From Cymbidium sinense (lineage: Eukaryota > Streptophyta > Magnoliopsida > Asparagales > Orchidaceae), in NCBI GenBank assembly GCA_021442155.1, contig CM038220.1:82698897-82762896 (forward strand): a stretch of 64,000 bases of DNA, read 5' to 3'. Shown piece after piece: positions 25,437 through 37,074 of the stretch. A model generated the notes under the pieces. It ran no database searches. It was not told the origin of the DNA and saw only the letters and a list, made by a program, of their open reading frames with translations. A program made the position numbers and the translations under genes. Each line of letters begins with the position of its first letter. Position 1 is the stretch's first letter.

Positions 25437-26792
25437 ACCCCCATAGCATATATATTATTTTTGTAATCCGGTTGTATAAGAGCTCGCTACCCATCTTTTC
25501 TTTTCTTTTGGTGTACTGAACCCGACCGCAGCCTTTTATTCTTTTACTAGTCTATAAAATTGTTTGATGTTGTGTTTAGATTGCATTAGAATAACATGCT
25601 TTTCATAGTTTGTTTATGATTGATGCTTGAATGTGTCGATGTAGGCTCTTGGATAAAATTAATTTTTCTACCCCAATTAATAACTCATAACTAAAATTCT
25701 AAAACAACTCATAACCTCACATAAAAGCCTAGGGATTAAATCAAGATAATAAAATTTTTAGTAACCCCTTAGTGGATGGATGAATGTATAATATCATGCA
25801 TATCATGTTCTTTCACTCTTGTTAAGAGGGAGCTTCCATCTTTGCAGAATCAAGGCTTAACCTATGAGAGCCTTTGGTGGAAGACACCCTTTCTCTTGAT
25901 TTGGCCTATAATCAAATTCTCATGCATTTAGGCATACAAAATCCATAGGTTCAAAATAAATAATCATATGATGATTAAGGACTTACTTCTAAATGAACAC
26001 AACCCAGCCATCTTGCAAAGCATAAGACTTGCCTACATGGATTTAAAGTTTAGGAGGAGTTAGTCATCGCCACTAAGCAAATAAGTCCAGCAGTGGTTTA
26101 TTCTCTTGTGGATGAAACCATATACCCTTTTTGCCTTAGATTTAGGTTGTGCCTTTTTGTACCAAGGCTCCTTAGTTTAGAATCAGGTATCTTTGGGCTA
26201 CAAGCATAAATCCTCACCTCTTAGGCATTTCCACAATCTTATGTTATGGAATTATAAGCCAGCAATCTAATAAAATGTCAACTCAAATAATTAACTCTTC
26301 AAATTTCAAAATATAAAGCCCAACTATGGGGTAGATTGGAATGCTCACTAGGCTTCCTAGTATCATGAGTATTTCTACTTTCTCTCTTTGGATTCCAAAA
26401 ATAAGTCTTCTCCTTGATCTATCCAATTTGATTTTCTAAAATAGCCAATCCTTTGATAGTCTTAACCTTGAAATCTTTGGAGACTCTAATTATCTACTTT
26501 AATCGAGAGTATTCTTAAGAAATTCTCATTTAGATGTAATTAACTATGGGGCCTTGCCTCCATAGGAACTTAACGAACCCGCTTAAAATAAACCCTACTT
26601 TACTTCTTCCATGTAAAGTAGGAAAGATCTCGGTATATTCAAGACCCATCATGCCTTGAGTCCTTATTAGTGATTAGGTCCATTATAGGGTGATTTCTAT
26701 CTTTCGAGATAGTACATCATTCCTTAATGTCGCACTGATCATTTCAATAAGTACCCCTAAGATCTCGTGGTCCCACACCCAAAAAATAAACA

Positions 26793-27900
26793 CTAAATTA
26801 CCGAAGTTATGCATATTTCTAGATCAAGAAGTTTGATTAATGATTCTCATCTCTTGGATGACAAGGGCATCATATATGCTTAATCAAATGTAATTTTTAG
26901 GTGAGCGAGGACATTATAATCAACTTTAATGATCCTCCACAAGCATATCCATGTAAGCATCTTATGGAGGGGATTCTAAGTTGGTACCAATGACTTATTT
27001 TTCCTTATCTTGAGGTGTCGCTCAGAGGTAGAACACGCCACTATAAGGTTAACTTTGGTGATCTCTTGTGGTAGTTTAGTAAAGATTCTACCGCCATCGG
27101 GGTCACTTATAGCTTCTCCTATAGGACCCTTGGAATCAAATGATTCCAAGACTATCTCAAGAGGTGAACTAATATTCATAAAGGAAAGTCCATCAATTAG
27201 AGAGGATGAGTTATAATTATTAAGACTTGAAGAGTTTTCTAAAGGAGTAGAATCAGATAACCCATCATCAGTGAAAGATGTAATTCAAACAAGCTTTATT
27301 CTTCAATTTTTTAGATTTAAATGGAAGTACATAGTAGAAATCTAGTAAAGTAAGTGGGGTGAGGGATTTGATGCCCTCATCTGTTGATACAAGATGTCTA
27401 CTAAGAAGTCAAGTTGAAGTGCCGACTAAAGTAGTAGCTACAACGGTGGAATGAAGACTAGACTAGGTCGGTGGTTACACTACATGGCTATCCCAAAAGT
27501 AATCACGTGAGCTCCTACTTTTCCCAAGTTGTCTTTGGCAACTTGCAAACCTTCTTGATGTTGAGGTTCAACTCACCTATAAGGAAAGTTTCTTGATTTT
27601 AGAAATAATATTTTTAGAGGTTCGGGATAAAGAGATATCCCAACCTTCTTTTATTTTGAGAGGATCACATGCATCCCCAAGGATTACCCTAACAAAACTG
27701 GATGGTTGTTCTACTAGATATTCCTTAGGGATAACTATAGTGCCTCCCTTATAGCTATGCCCAAGCCAATCCTTAAATGTAAAGCAATCCTCCAAAACAT
27801 GGCCTAACATGCGGTGATAGGGGTAAAAGTTAAGATCATTACTCATGCCCACTTCCTCTAGTTTTCTAGGTTTAGGTAGCTGAAAATCAAGTTTCTTTAA
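26793..27900 (-). pseudogene. Gypsy gag C-terminal part and gag-pol linker (continuation of the gag at 37070-39899)
   Basis: Reading leftward from the copia insertion, the 27577-27951 frame holds the gag tail with YPYHRMLGHVLEDCFTFKDW, the short CCHC-like HxxxGHxxxDC motif typical of Tat/Ogre-type gag (first Cys replaced by Tyr). A VIPKEYLVEQPSS block follows. Its first residues are translated from copia LTR DNA, so the real gag part starts at 27900. Further left, near 26950-26850, a DYNVLAHLK ... ESLIKLL trace matches the linker that precedes protease in these elements. Stops and frameshifts break it throughout. Protease and reverse transcriptase are absent because the sequence ends against the forward LTR at 26792. 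Confidence 0.6.
27896..27900. repeat. Target-site duplication, left copy (TTTAA)
   Basis: TTTAA directly before the copia 5' LTR, repeated at 37070-37074. Confidence 0.85.
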
Positions 27901-30052
27901 TGTTGGCTTAATTAGCCTCATGTTCAATTTGATTAATTTTGATGATAACAAACAAATGCTTGGATGTTCTAATGAATATTTTTATGTATTTTAGATATAT
28001 CAATTGCTAATTACATATCCAATACATCTCAAAATATGTTTGAAGAAATTGCAAGAATAAAAGAATGAAAGGGATAATGTGAAGCTCATGATTTTAGGTT
28101 ATATGACTATTCATATGAGTTCTTTGGCATGAATCAATTTGCTCACAACCTAACATACTATTTTAATGAGGTTAATTTATACAAATATTTATTTAATTAA
28201 CATTCAATTATATGTTTTTTCTACATAGCAATAAAATTGTCAAAGTAATAAATGATCATAACTATTAAGTATAATTATTTTATTTACTTAATATAATTAG
28301 GTATTTCTATTAAGTATAATTATTTTATTTACTTAATATAATTAGGTATTTTAATTTAATTTTCTGGTTATATGATAACTAACATATTAATGATTATATA
28401 TAAATTATATCATAATTTTTAAATGTCACATTTCAAAATTAACAAAAATATATAAAATTTTGTATTTTAGCCAAAGTCATTGTTTAATCAAAGAATTCAT
28501 ATCTGATTTTATCTCCATGGATTCCTTGGATTTTTTTCCTTTAAAATAAGTGGTTACATGACCCACTTGCATTAAAATTGAATTTATTATGATTTTTTAA
28601 ACATTACGATTTTAATAATGGATGCATGCTACATGCTTTGAATATATTAAGAGCTACATTTGATTACTTTTGACTTTCCCATGTGAATAGCCAAATTTTG
28701 CTGCTAAATTTAATATTTGTTTAATATAAATTATATTTTTATTGAATATTAAATTATCACATGATAGCATGAGGTTTGTATAATATATTTCTTTGAAATA
28801 ATTTTTTAAATGACCTTCTTGCCTATAAATAGCCCTCATTCTCTTCATGAAAGCATCCCTCATTCAAAATTCAAAATCTCCAGAAAATCTAAGAGAAAAT
28901 CTCTTAAATGTTCCTTCCAAGTGTTCTCCAAATATTGCAAGATCAAATCCATGGTTTGGAAGCTTCAACATCTTCAACGAAGCAAGCCTTTTTAAATTAC
29001 TTGAGTATGTTTTCTTGATCTTAATACTTCTTAGTTGTTCATGCTATTTTCACCATCTATTTCTTCTTTCTAATTTATACTTTTTGGTGGATTAGTCTTT
29101 GAACATTGGTTTTCACATCAAAGTTTCTCAATCATTTTTTTTGAAAAACTCTTGTGATAATTTGTAGGATCTATTTCAACTTGCTGAAATTTTTAGCTTC
29201 CTACAAATTTCTTTTGGTTTCTTGAAATATTTCTTCATTGGTCTTATTTTGAAAGATCATTTATTCTTAGATCTATTTTAGAAGTATATTTTAAGCATTT
29301 TAAAATAAATTATTGTGCTGAAATTATTTTCATATTTGCTAGATCTCTCTTTTTAATTGAAAGCTTACTAGCCAATTTAGATCTATCATATACTTATTTT
29401 TTTATTTTGTGATCATTAGCATTAATTGAAAGAATCTTTTTGGTTAAAATAAATTACTCCTTGCTGAAATTTATTTTATTATGAAAAAGAATATTGTGAA
29501 TTTATTTTGAAATCATTTTGTATTATTCTACAAATTATAATAACATAAACATCCTAGTAAGATCACTTTAAGATATTTATTTTATTAAGTGAGCATTTTG
29601 CCTTGCCAAATTTTTAAGTTGTAAAGTGATCATTTATAAGTTGTGAGATCACTTTTGAATTTGATTGCTTGGTATATTTGTAGAGATTTACTTTATCAAA
29701 ATTTATTATTTTGTATTTTTTGTGTTATAAAATTGATTTTGGGGTTGTACCCTAGGAGAGTACATATTATTGGGGTTGTACTCGGAGAGAGTACTTTTGT
29801 AAACCATTTTTATTTAGTGGATTCTAGCCTGGGTGGCTAGACGTGGATGTAGGCTGTTTTGGGGTTTCCGAACCACATAAAAAATCGTGCCTCTTGTCTC
29901 TATTTAATTTATTGTATTTTTATTTTGCGCATTTAGAATTATATCTTATCATTATAAAATCAAAATCTAATTTTCTATTTAAAATTAAAATTTAAGTTTT
30001 GAAAATTTTAATATTACCCAATTCACACCCTCTTGGGTGCTATAGTCTCACA
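27901..30052 (+). repeat. 5' LTR of the copia element (2,152 bp)
   Basis: It begins TGTTGGC and ends TCTCACA, with the 3' LTR matching along its length. A perfect 45-bp tandem duplication (28262-28306 and 28307-28351) is present only in this LTR. Several short indels, partly in homopolymers, distinguish it from the 3' LTR. The frame at 28654-28863 recurs in both LTRs only because they are copies. Confidence 0.92.
28824..28831 (+). promoter_or_regulatory. TATA box of the copia 5' LTR
   Basis: TATAAATA within CCTATAAATAGCCC, conserved at 35837-35844 in the 3' LTR. The transcript would start a short way downstream and read through the element. Confidence 0.7.
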
Positions 30053-30069
30053 TGGTCGAGCCTAGGCTC
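30053..30069 (+). other. Degenerate primer-binding site
   Basis: TGGTCGAGC directly after the LTR equals the plant copia initiator-Met primer site TGGTATCAGAGC with three bases lost (AT and A). CTAGGCTC follows. The loss would impair priming. Confidence 0.6.
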
Positions 30070-30199
30070 TTTTATTGGCTTAACATCTAAGAGTAAATCT
30101 TTCATGGCACAAGGTTTCACAAAGGGTTCATACGGAGGGACAATCCACTCATAGACCTCCACTTTTAGATAGTGTATCATTTGATTATTGGAAAAATAG

Positions 30200-31335
30200 A
30201 ATTAGTACATTCTTAAGAGGTCAAGATGCACATGTGGTATATGTTGACACATCAATATCATACACCCTAAGTAAATGGCATTAAAGTAGAAAACCTTTTG
30301 AGGAATGGTCTATATGAAAGAGAACTTGATGAATTAAATGCTAGGGCTTGTAATACTTTACATTGTGCTTTATTACGATGATTACATGAAAATTTCTATG
30401 TTAAGTACAACAAAGAAATATGGGATAAACTTATTATAACTTATGAAGGAACTAATGAAGTTAGAGATGCTCACATAAATAGACTTGTTCATGATTATGA
30501 GTTATTTCATATGTCTCCTTCTGAATCTATTTCGATATGTATACTAGATTTATGAAAATAATTAACACATTACATTCACTTGGAAAACATATAGGAATCA
30601 AGACTTAGTTTATAAGATTCTTAGATGTCTTCCAAAAGAATGGGAAGCTAAACAAACTATTAGTGAAGCTAAGATTTATCTACTTATCCACTTGATCGCT
30701 TTTGGGTTCTTTGATAGCACATGAACAGTTATTGCTCAAAGGGATAAGATGGATAACTCAGAAAAAAGGAGAAGGAGAAAGGAAAAGCCATTGCACTACA
30801 AGTTGATGATAGTGATGAGCATAACACCTCAAGCTCGGATGGTGATTGTGATGAGGTGGTCATGCTTTCCAAAAGGCTTGGGAACTTGCTAAGGAAGAAG
30901 AATCAAAGGTATAAAAAATCTAAAAATTATAAATTTCAAACTAAGAAATTTCCTACAGGTGAAGGGATCATTTGCTATCATTGTAAAAAGCCTGGACACA
31001 TAAGAGGTGATTGTTCAGAACTTGTTGAATCAAAGAAAAAAGAAATTGATGTAAACAAAAGAAAAAATATGAAGGAGAAAAGTACCATAAGAAGAAGAAG
31101 AGCTTTATGGGCAATCAATCCATTCAAATCAACTCATCATGAAGAGGTCAACATATGTCTTATGGCAAAATGGAGAATCTGACTTAGATTCTCAAGAGGT
31201 ATGTAATGACATATCTTGTGATGAATTAGATGATGCTTTTAATGATTTATTTATTGAATATAAAAAATTAAAAAGAAAATACAAAACCATAGAAAAAGAA
31301 CATAAATATTTAGATATGCATTTTGTGATTTAAAA
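30200..31335 (+). pseudogene. copia gag
   Basis: Gag forms the particle and binds element RNA. The early part (30295-30620) contains words of the UBN2-type copia gag domain, such as ENLLRNGLYERELDELNA and EIWDKLIITYEGT. It shifts frame after about 30555, and LGK, LDVFQKNGK and RWITQKKG traces continue it. The 30856-31182 frame carries a perfect zinc knuckle, CYHCKKPGHIRGDC (30973-31014, CX2CX4HX4C). After another frameshift, 31139-31333 encodes a charged, coiled-coil-like stretch (DELDDAFNDLFIEYKKLKRK) typical of long SIRE gags. Confidence 0.75.
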
Positions 31336-34300
31336 ATGAATGTGAAAATTTAAAAGTAAAAATACTTCTTTATTAAATTGTTCCTTAGTTGTAGGTAAAC
31401 TTGAAAGAGAGAATATCTTATTAAAAGCAAGATTAGAATTATGTTTAAAATCACAAGTTCATTATAATACTTCATCAAGAAAACATTTAATAAAATTATT
31501 TGCATCATACACATCCCACTCATATACCTTATAATTATCATTCTAAATCATATGCAAACACTAATGTTTGGCAACTATTTAATAAAAAAAGGGCATATTT
31601 TATTTGATTGCTATGCACATAAAATACAAAATACTAAGCAATCATCTTATGTATGGGTACCAAAAGGTACAAGCACTACACAAACCATGCATGCTAAATA
31701 TCTTACTTCAAATTTAGAATGTGGACCCAAACATGTTTGGGTTCCAAAGTTAACATGTGAGTTTATTTTGTAGGAATGCCTTCAAAGAAAAATCAAAGAA
31801 GGCATGTTGTACTTGGGCGGATGTTCAAGACATATGACGGAGATAAAGATAAATTCACAACTTTAGAATCAAGTGATGGAGGATTTGTTACATATGGAGA
31901 TAATGCAAAGGGAAAAATCATTGGCATTGGTTCTATTTGTAAGAATTCACTTTAGATAAAGTTTTTCTAGTAGAAGGATTAAAACATAATTTAATTTCTA
32001 TTAGTCAATTATGTGATAAAGGTTTGAATGTAGTATTCCATGCATCATATTGCATTATAAAAATAATGAAAATTTTTGCTAGTAGGAAAAGATACAAAAT
32101 ATTTATGTCATTGATTTAGATAGCTTTCATGATGTAAATTTAAACTTACTTTGTTTTAAAAGAACTCATGATGATATATGGTTATGGCATAGGAGACTAT
32201 GTCATATTAACATGCACACACTTAATAAAATTGCTAAACTTGATTTAGTAGTTGGTTTGCCTAAATTAAATTTTCATTCAAACCATGTTTGTGATGCATG
32301 TATTCATGGAAAACATTCTAGAAGCTCATTTAAAAGTAAAATATTGTTTCTACTTCTAGACCTCTAGAATTATTGCACATGGATTTATTTGGTCCTATTA
32401 GCACCACTAGCTTAGGTGGAAAAAATTATGGTTTTGTGATTGTTGATGATTTCTCTAGATATACTTAGGTTTTATTTGTAACTTACAAGGATGATGTTTT
32501 TGGTGAGTTTAGAAAGTTTTCTAAATATATTCAAAGAGAACAAGGCCTTTTGATTAATAGGGTTCAAACTGATCATGGTGATGAATTTGAAAATAAATTA
32601 TTTGAGGATTATTGTGATGAACATGGGATTAGACATAATTTTTCTGCACCTAGAACTCCCCAACAAAATGGAGTAGTAGAGAGAAAAAATAGAATATTAA
32701 TTGAATTAAGTAGATCTATGCTTGATGAGTATAAATTGCCAAAATATTTTTGGTAAGCAAAATAATCTCATGTTATGTAATGAATAGGATCTATTTTAGA
32801 CCAATTTTGAAGAAGACACCCTATGAATTGTTTTTTTGGAAAGAAGCCTAAGATTGAACACTTTCATGTATTTGGATGTAAATGCTTTATTTTGAATAAT
32901 GGAAAAGATCATTTAGGTAAGTTTGATTGCAAATCAGATGATGGTATTTTCTTAGGTTACTCTCTTTCTAGTAGAGCTTATAGAGTTTACAATAAAAGAA
33001 AAATGATTGTGGAAGAATCAATACATGTTATATTTGATGAAAATTTGTTTGATCCTATTAGAAATGAAGTGATTGATAACTTTAAGAAAATATCTTTAGA
33101 AGATAATATGGATGATTCATTGCCTAAAGAATGGAAATATAATAAAAATCATCCAAAGGAACTAATTATAGAGATCCTTCAAAAGGAGTTATGACTAGAA
33201 GACATAGTAGAAGTTGTAGATCATTGATTTTATCTGAGGTTGAACCTAAAAATTTAGATGAAGCATTAAATGATAATTTTTGGATTATTGCTATGGTAGA
33301 GGAGTTGAATCAATTTGTAAGAAATGATGTTTGGGAATTAGTCCCAAGACCCCAAGATCAAAATGTCATTGGAACAAAATGAATCTTTAGGAAAAAGCTA
33401 GATGATTCAGGTTGTATTGTTAGAAATAAAGTTAGGTTAGTTGCACAAGGGTAAACACAAGTTGAAGGTATAGATTTTGAAGAATATTTTGCACCCGTAG
33501 CAAGACTAGAAGCTATCAGGTTACTCCTTGCTTATGCTTGTTTTAGAAATTTTAAACTTTTTCAAATGGATGTCAAAAGTGCATTTTTGAATGGATTTAT
33601 TGACCAAAAGGTATTTGTAGAACAACCACCTAGATTTGAGAGCCTTGATTTTCCAAATCATGTGTATAAATTAAAGAAAGCCTTATATGGTTTAAAACAG
33701 GCTCCTCGTGCTTGGTATGATAGGTTAAGTAACTTTTGATAGATCATGGATTTAGAAAGGGTAGATACCACCTTATTCCTTAAGAGCATAGATGATGATT
33801 TGATTGTGGTACAAGTGTATGTAGATGATATATTATTTGGAAGTACAAATGAATCTTTATGCCATGAGTTCTCATCTTTGATGTCTAAAGAGTTTGAAAT
33901 GAGTATGATGGGAGAACTTAATTTTTTCTTAAGTCTTCAAGTGAAGCAACAAGAAAATGCACATTCATCTGTCAAACTAAGTATATAAATGAATTGCTTG
34001 AGAGGTTTGACATGAAAAGATTTAAATCTAGAAAACCTATGAGCCCATCTATAAAATTGGATTTAGATGAATTAGGAAAATCCTGATCAAAAAACTTTAT
34101 AGGAGTATGATAGATTCACTTTTATACCTTGCTAGTAGGCCTAATATTATGTTTGTTGTTTGTTTGTGTGCTCATTTTGCCAACCTGAAAGAATCTCATT
34201 TAATAGCAGTCAAGCTTATCTTTCGGTATTTGATAGGCACTACTAGGTTAGGTTTATGGTATCCTAAAATTCTTTATCATGTGATTTGGTTGCTTATTCG

Positions 34301-34700
34301 ATGCGACTTTGCGGGATGCAAAGTAGATAGAAAAGTACATCCGACACATGTCATTTTTTAGGATCATCACTTGTGTCTTGGTCATCTAGGAAACAAAATT
34401 GTAGCTTTATCCACCAGGCCGCACATACTGTAGTTGCTGTTCAGTCCTTTGGTTAAAGCAACAATTAGAAGATTTTGGTATTAAGCAAGATCACATTCTA
34501 GTTCGGTGACAATACTAGTGCTATTAGTTTGACTAAAATCCTATCCAGACTCACTAACCAAGCATATAGAAATTAGACATCATTTTATTAGGGATCATGT
34601 TTTGAAAGGTGATGTTAATATTAATTTTATTAGCACCGATTTACAAATTGAGATATTTTACAAAACCCTTACCGAAGAACATTTTTGTACTTTAAGATGC
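31336..34700 (+). pseudogene. copia pol: protease, integrase, reverse transcriptase, RNase H
   Basis: Protease remnant near 31813-31833: the family's DSGCSRHMT motif is reduced to GGCSRHMT, losing the catalytic Asp and Ser. GAG-pre-integrase follows at 32172-32342 with the WHRRLCH and CDAC zinc ligands. Integrase (32375-33190) has MDLFGP, VDDFSRY, TDHGDEF and PQQNGVVERKNR. A TAG at 32466-32468 replaces a conserved Trp, and stops cluster at 32755-32790. Reverse transcriptase (33235-33990) has LVAQG, MDVKSAFLNG, LYGLKQAPRAWYD and the catalytic YVDDI (33818-33832). RNase H (34107-34700) keeps SWSSRKQN but its later motifs are frameshifted. Several stops and shifts make the polyprotein inactive. 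Confidence 0.85.
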
Positions 34701-34943
34701 TTGGAATGTTAGATCCTAATATTTAAAATTGTATGTAGTTTGTTCTCACTTTTGATGTTGTCAAAAGGGGAGAAGAGTAAAATGTTGGTTAATATTAAGT
34801 CTATTTAATGCATACATTTAGGGGAGCAACATTATTCATCTCATATGCATAAATTTTTTAAATAGAATTTCTTTCAAAACTATGATGAAAGGTCAATTTG
34901 CACCTTCATCAAAATCAATACCCAACATTAGTTTGTCATCATC

Positions 34944-34957
34944 AAAAAGGGGGAGAT
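34944..34957 (+). other. Polypurine tract of the copia element
   Basis: AAAAAGGGGGAGAT lies immediately before the 3' LTR, the plus-strand priming site. Confidence 0.85.
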
Positions 34958-37069
34958 TGTTGGCTTAATTAGCCTCATGTTCAATTTGATTAATTTTGAT
35001 GATAACAAACAAATGCTTGGATGTTCTAATGAATATTTTTATGTATTTCAGATATATCAATTGCTAATTACATATCCAATACATCTCAAAATATGTTTGA
35101 AGAAATTGCAAGAATAAAGAATGAAAGGGATAATGTGAAGCTCATGATTTTAGGTTATATGACTATTCATATGAGTTCTTTGGCATGAATCAATTTGCTC
35201 ACAACCTAACATACTATTTTAATGAGGTTAATTTATATAAATCTTTATTTAATTAACATTCAATTATATGTTTTTCTACATAGTAATAAAATTGTCAAAG
35301 TAATAAATGATCATAACTATTAAGTATAATTATTTTATTTACTTAATATAATTAGGTATTTTAATTTAATTTGCTGGTTATATGATAACTAACATATTTA
35401 TGATTATATATAAATTCTATCATAATTTTTAAATGTCACATGTCAAAATTAACAAAAATATATAAAATTTTGTATTTTAGCCAAAGTCATTGTTTAATCA
35501 AAGAATTCATATATGATTTATCTCCATCGGATTCCTTGGATTTTTTCCTTTAAAATAAGTGGTTACATGACCCACTTTGCATTAAAATTAAATTTATTAT
35601 GATTTTTTAAACATTACCTAATTTTAATAATGGATGCATGCTACATGCTTTGAATATATTAAGAGCTACATTTGATTACTTTTGACTTTCCCATGTGAAT
35701 AGCCGAATTTTTGCTGCTAAATTTAATATTTGTTTAATATAAATTATATTTTTATTGAATATTAAATTATCACATGATAACATGAGGTTTGTATAATATA
35801 TTTCTTTGAAATAATTTTTTAAATGACCTTCTTGCCTATAAATAGCCCTCATTCTCTTCATGAAAGCATCCCTCATTCAAAATTCAAAATCTCTCCAGCA
35901 AATCTAAGAGAAAATCTCTTAAATGTTCCTTCCAAGTGTTCTCCAAATATTACAAAATCAAATCCTTGGTTTGGAAGCTTCAACATCTTCAACGAAGCAA
36001 GCCTTTTAAATTACTTGAGTTTGTTTTCTTGATCTTAATACTTCTTAGTTGTTCATGCTATTTTCACCATCTATTTCTTCTTTCTAATTTATACTTTTGG
36101 TGGATTAGTCTTGAACATTGGTTTTCACATCAAAGTTTCTCAATCATTTTTTTGGTGAAAAACTCTTGTGATAATTTGTAGGATCTATTTCAACTTGCTG
36201 AAATTTTTAGCTTCCTATAAATTTCTTTGGTTTCTTGAAATATTTCTTCTTTGGTCTTATTTTGAAAGATCATTTATTCTTAGATCTATTTTAGAAGTAT
36301 ATTTTAAGCATTTTAAATTAAATTATTGTGCTGAAATTATTTTCATATTTGCTAGATCCCTTTTTTAATTGAAAGCTTACTAGCCAACTTAGATCCATCA
36401 TATACTTATTTTTTTTATTTTGTGATCATTAGCATTAATTGAAAGAATCTTTTGGTTAAAATAAATTACCCTTGCTGAAATTTATTTTATTATGAAAAGA
36501 ATATTGTGAATTTATTTTGAAATCATTTTGTATTATTCTACAAATTATAATAACATAAACATCCTAGTAAGATCACTTTAAGATATTTATTTTTATTAAG
36601 TGAGCATTTTGCCTTGCCAAATTTTTTAAGTTGTAAAGTGATCATTTATAAGTTGTGAGATTACTTTTTGAATTTGATTGCTCGGTATATTTGTGAGAGA
36701 TTTACTTTATCAAAATTTATTATTTTGTATTTTTTGTGTTGTAAAATTTATTTTGGGGTTGTACTCAGAGAGTACATATTATAGGGGTTGTACTACCGTT
36801 ATAGGAGAGTACTTTTGTAAACTATTTTTCATTTAGTGGATTCCTAGGGTGGGTGGACGAGGCCGATTTGGGGTTTGGCGAACCACATAAAAAATTGTGT
36901 GCCTCTTGTCTCTATTTACTTTATTGTATTTTTATTTTCTGCATTTAGAATTATATCTTATCATTATAAAATCAAAATCTAATTTTCTATTTAAAATTAA
37001 AATTTAAGTTTTGAAAATTTTAATATTACCCAATTCACCCCCCCCTCTTGGGTGCTATAGTGTCTCACA
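34958..37069 (+). repeat. 3' LTR of the copia element (2,112 bp)
   Basis: It begins TGTTGGC after the polypurine tract and ends TCTCACA next to TTTAA (37070-37074). It carries the TATA box at 35837-35844. It lacks the 45-bp duplication of the 5' LTR and differs from it by scattered substitutions and small indels, including in the block near 36755-36860. Confidence 0.92.
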
Positions 37070-37074
37070 TTTAA
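37070..37074. repeat. Target-site duplication, right copy (TTTAA)
   Basis: Identical to 27896-27900. Confidence 0.85.

Larger units (their letters stand above)
19852..26792 (+). repeat. Very long forward LTR (about 6.9 kb) of the Tat-like gypsy family
   Basis: It starts CGTTGACCTCAC, against TGTTGACCTCAC at 51486. Its landmarks appear in the same order and spacing in the reverse LTR 48790-41701. These are the TTTTCTTAGTCATAAGACAC block (19914), the TTTATATT dyad (20268), a promoter-like block (21745-22080), GAAACTTCAAAAATTCAT (22125), the CCCTTAAG/ACCCATGTGGTGCTAAGTCC block (25140-25200), and ATGTAATTAACTATGGGGCCTT (about 26535). Homology stops near 26792, where the reverse copy also ends. 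No primer-binding site follows; instead minus-strand gypsy gag-pol sequence begins. The small frames inside (20986-21234, 21226-21528, 21468-21656) look non-coding. Start and end are each uncertain by a few bases. Confidence 0.65.
27901..37069 (+). mobile_element. Complete SIRE-like Ty1/copia element, 9.2 kb, inserted in gypsy gag
   Basis: Two near-identical LTRs (TGTTGGCTTAATT ... TCTCACA) enclose a primer-binding site, gag, pol and a polypurine tract, flanked by the 5-bp duplication TTTAA. The order gag, protease, integrase, reverse transcriptase, RNase H is that of Ty1/copia. The long LTRs (over 2.1 kb) and a gag with a long charged region after the zinc knuckle suit the SIRE/Maximus lineage. 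It interrupts the minus-strand gypsy gag precisely, so it is the later insertion. All reading frames are broken. No extra envelope-like frame was seen between pol and the 3' LTR. Confidence 0.9.

Noticed and set aside
28654..28863. 69-aa minus-strand frame repeated at 35676-35876
   Set aside because: Recurrence is explained by the two LTRs of one copia element; it is not evidence of a conserved protein.
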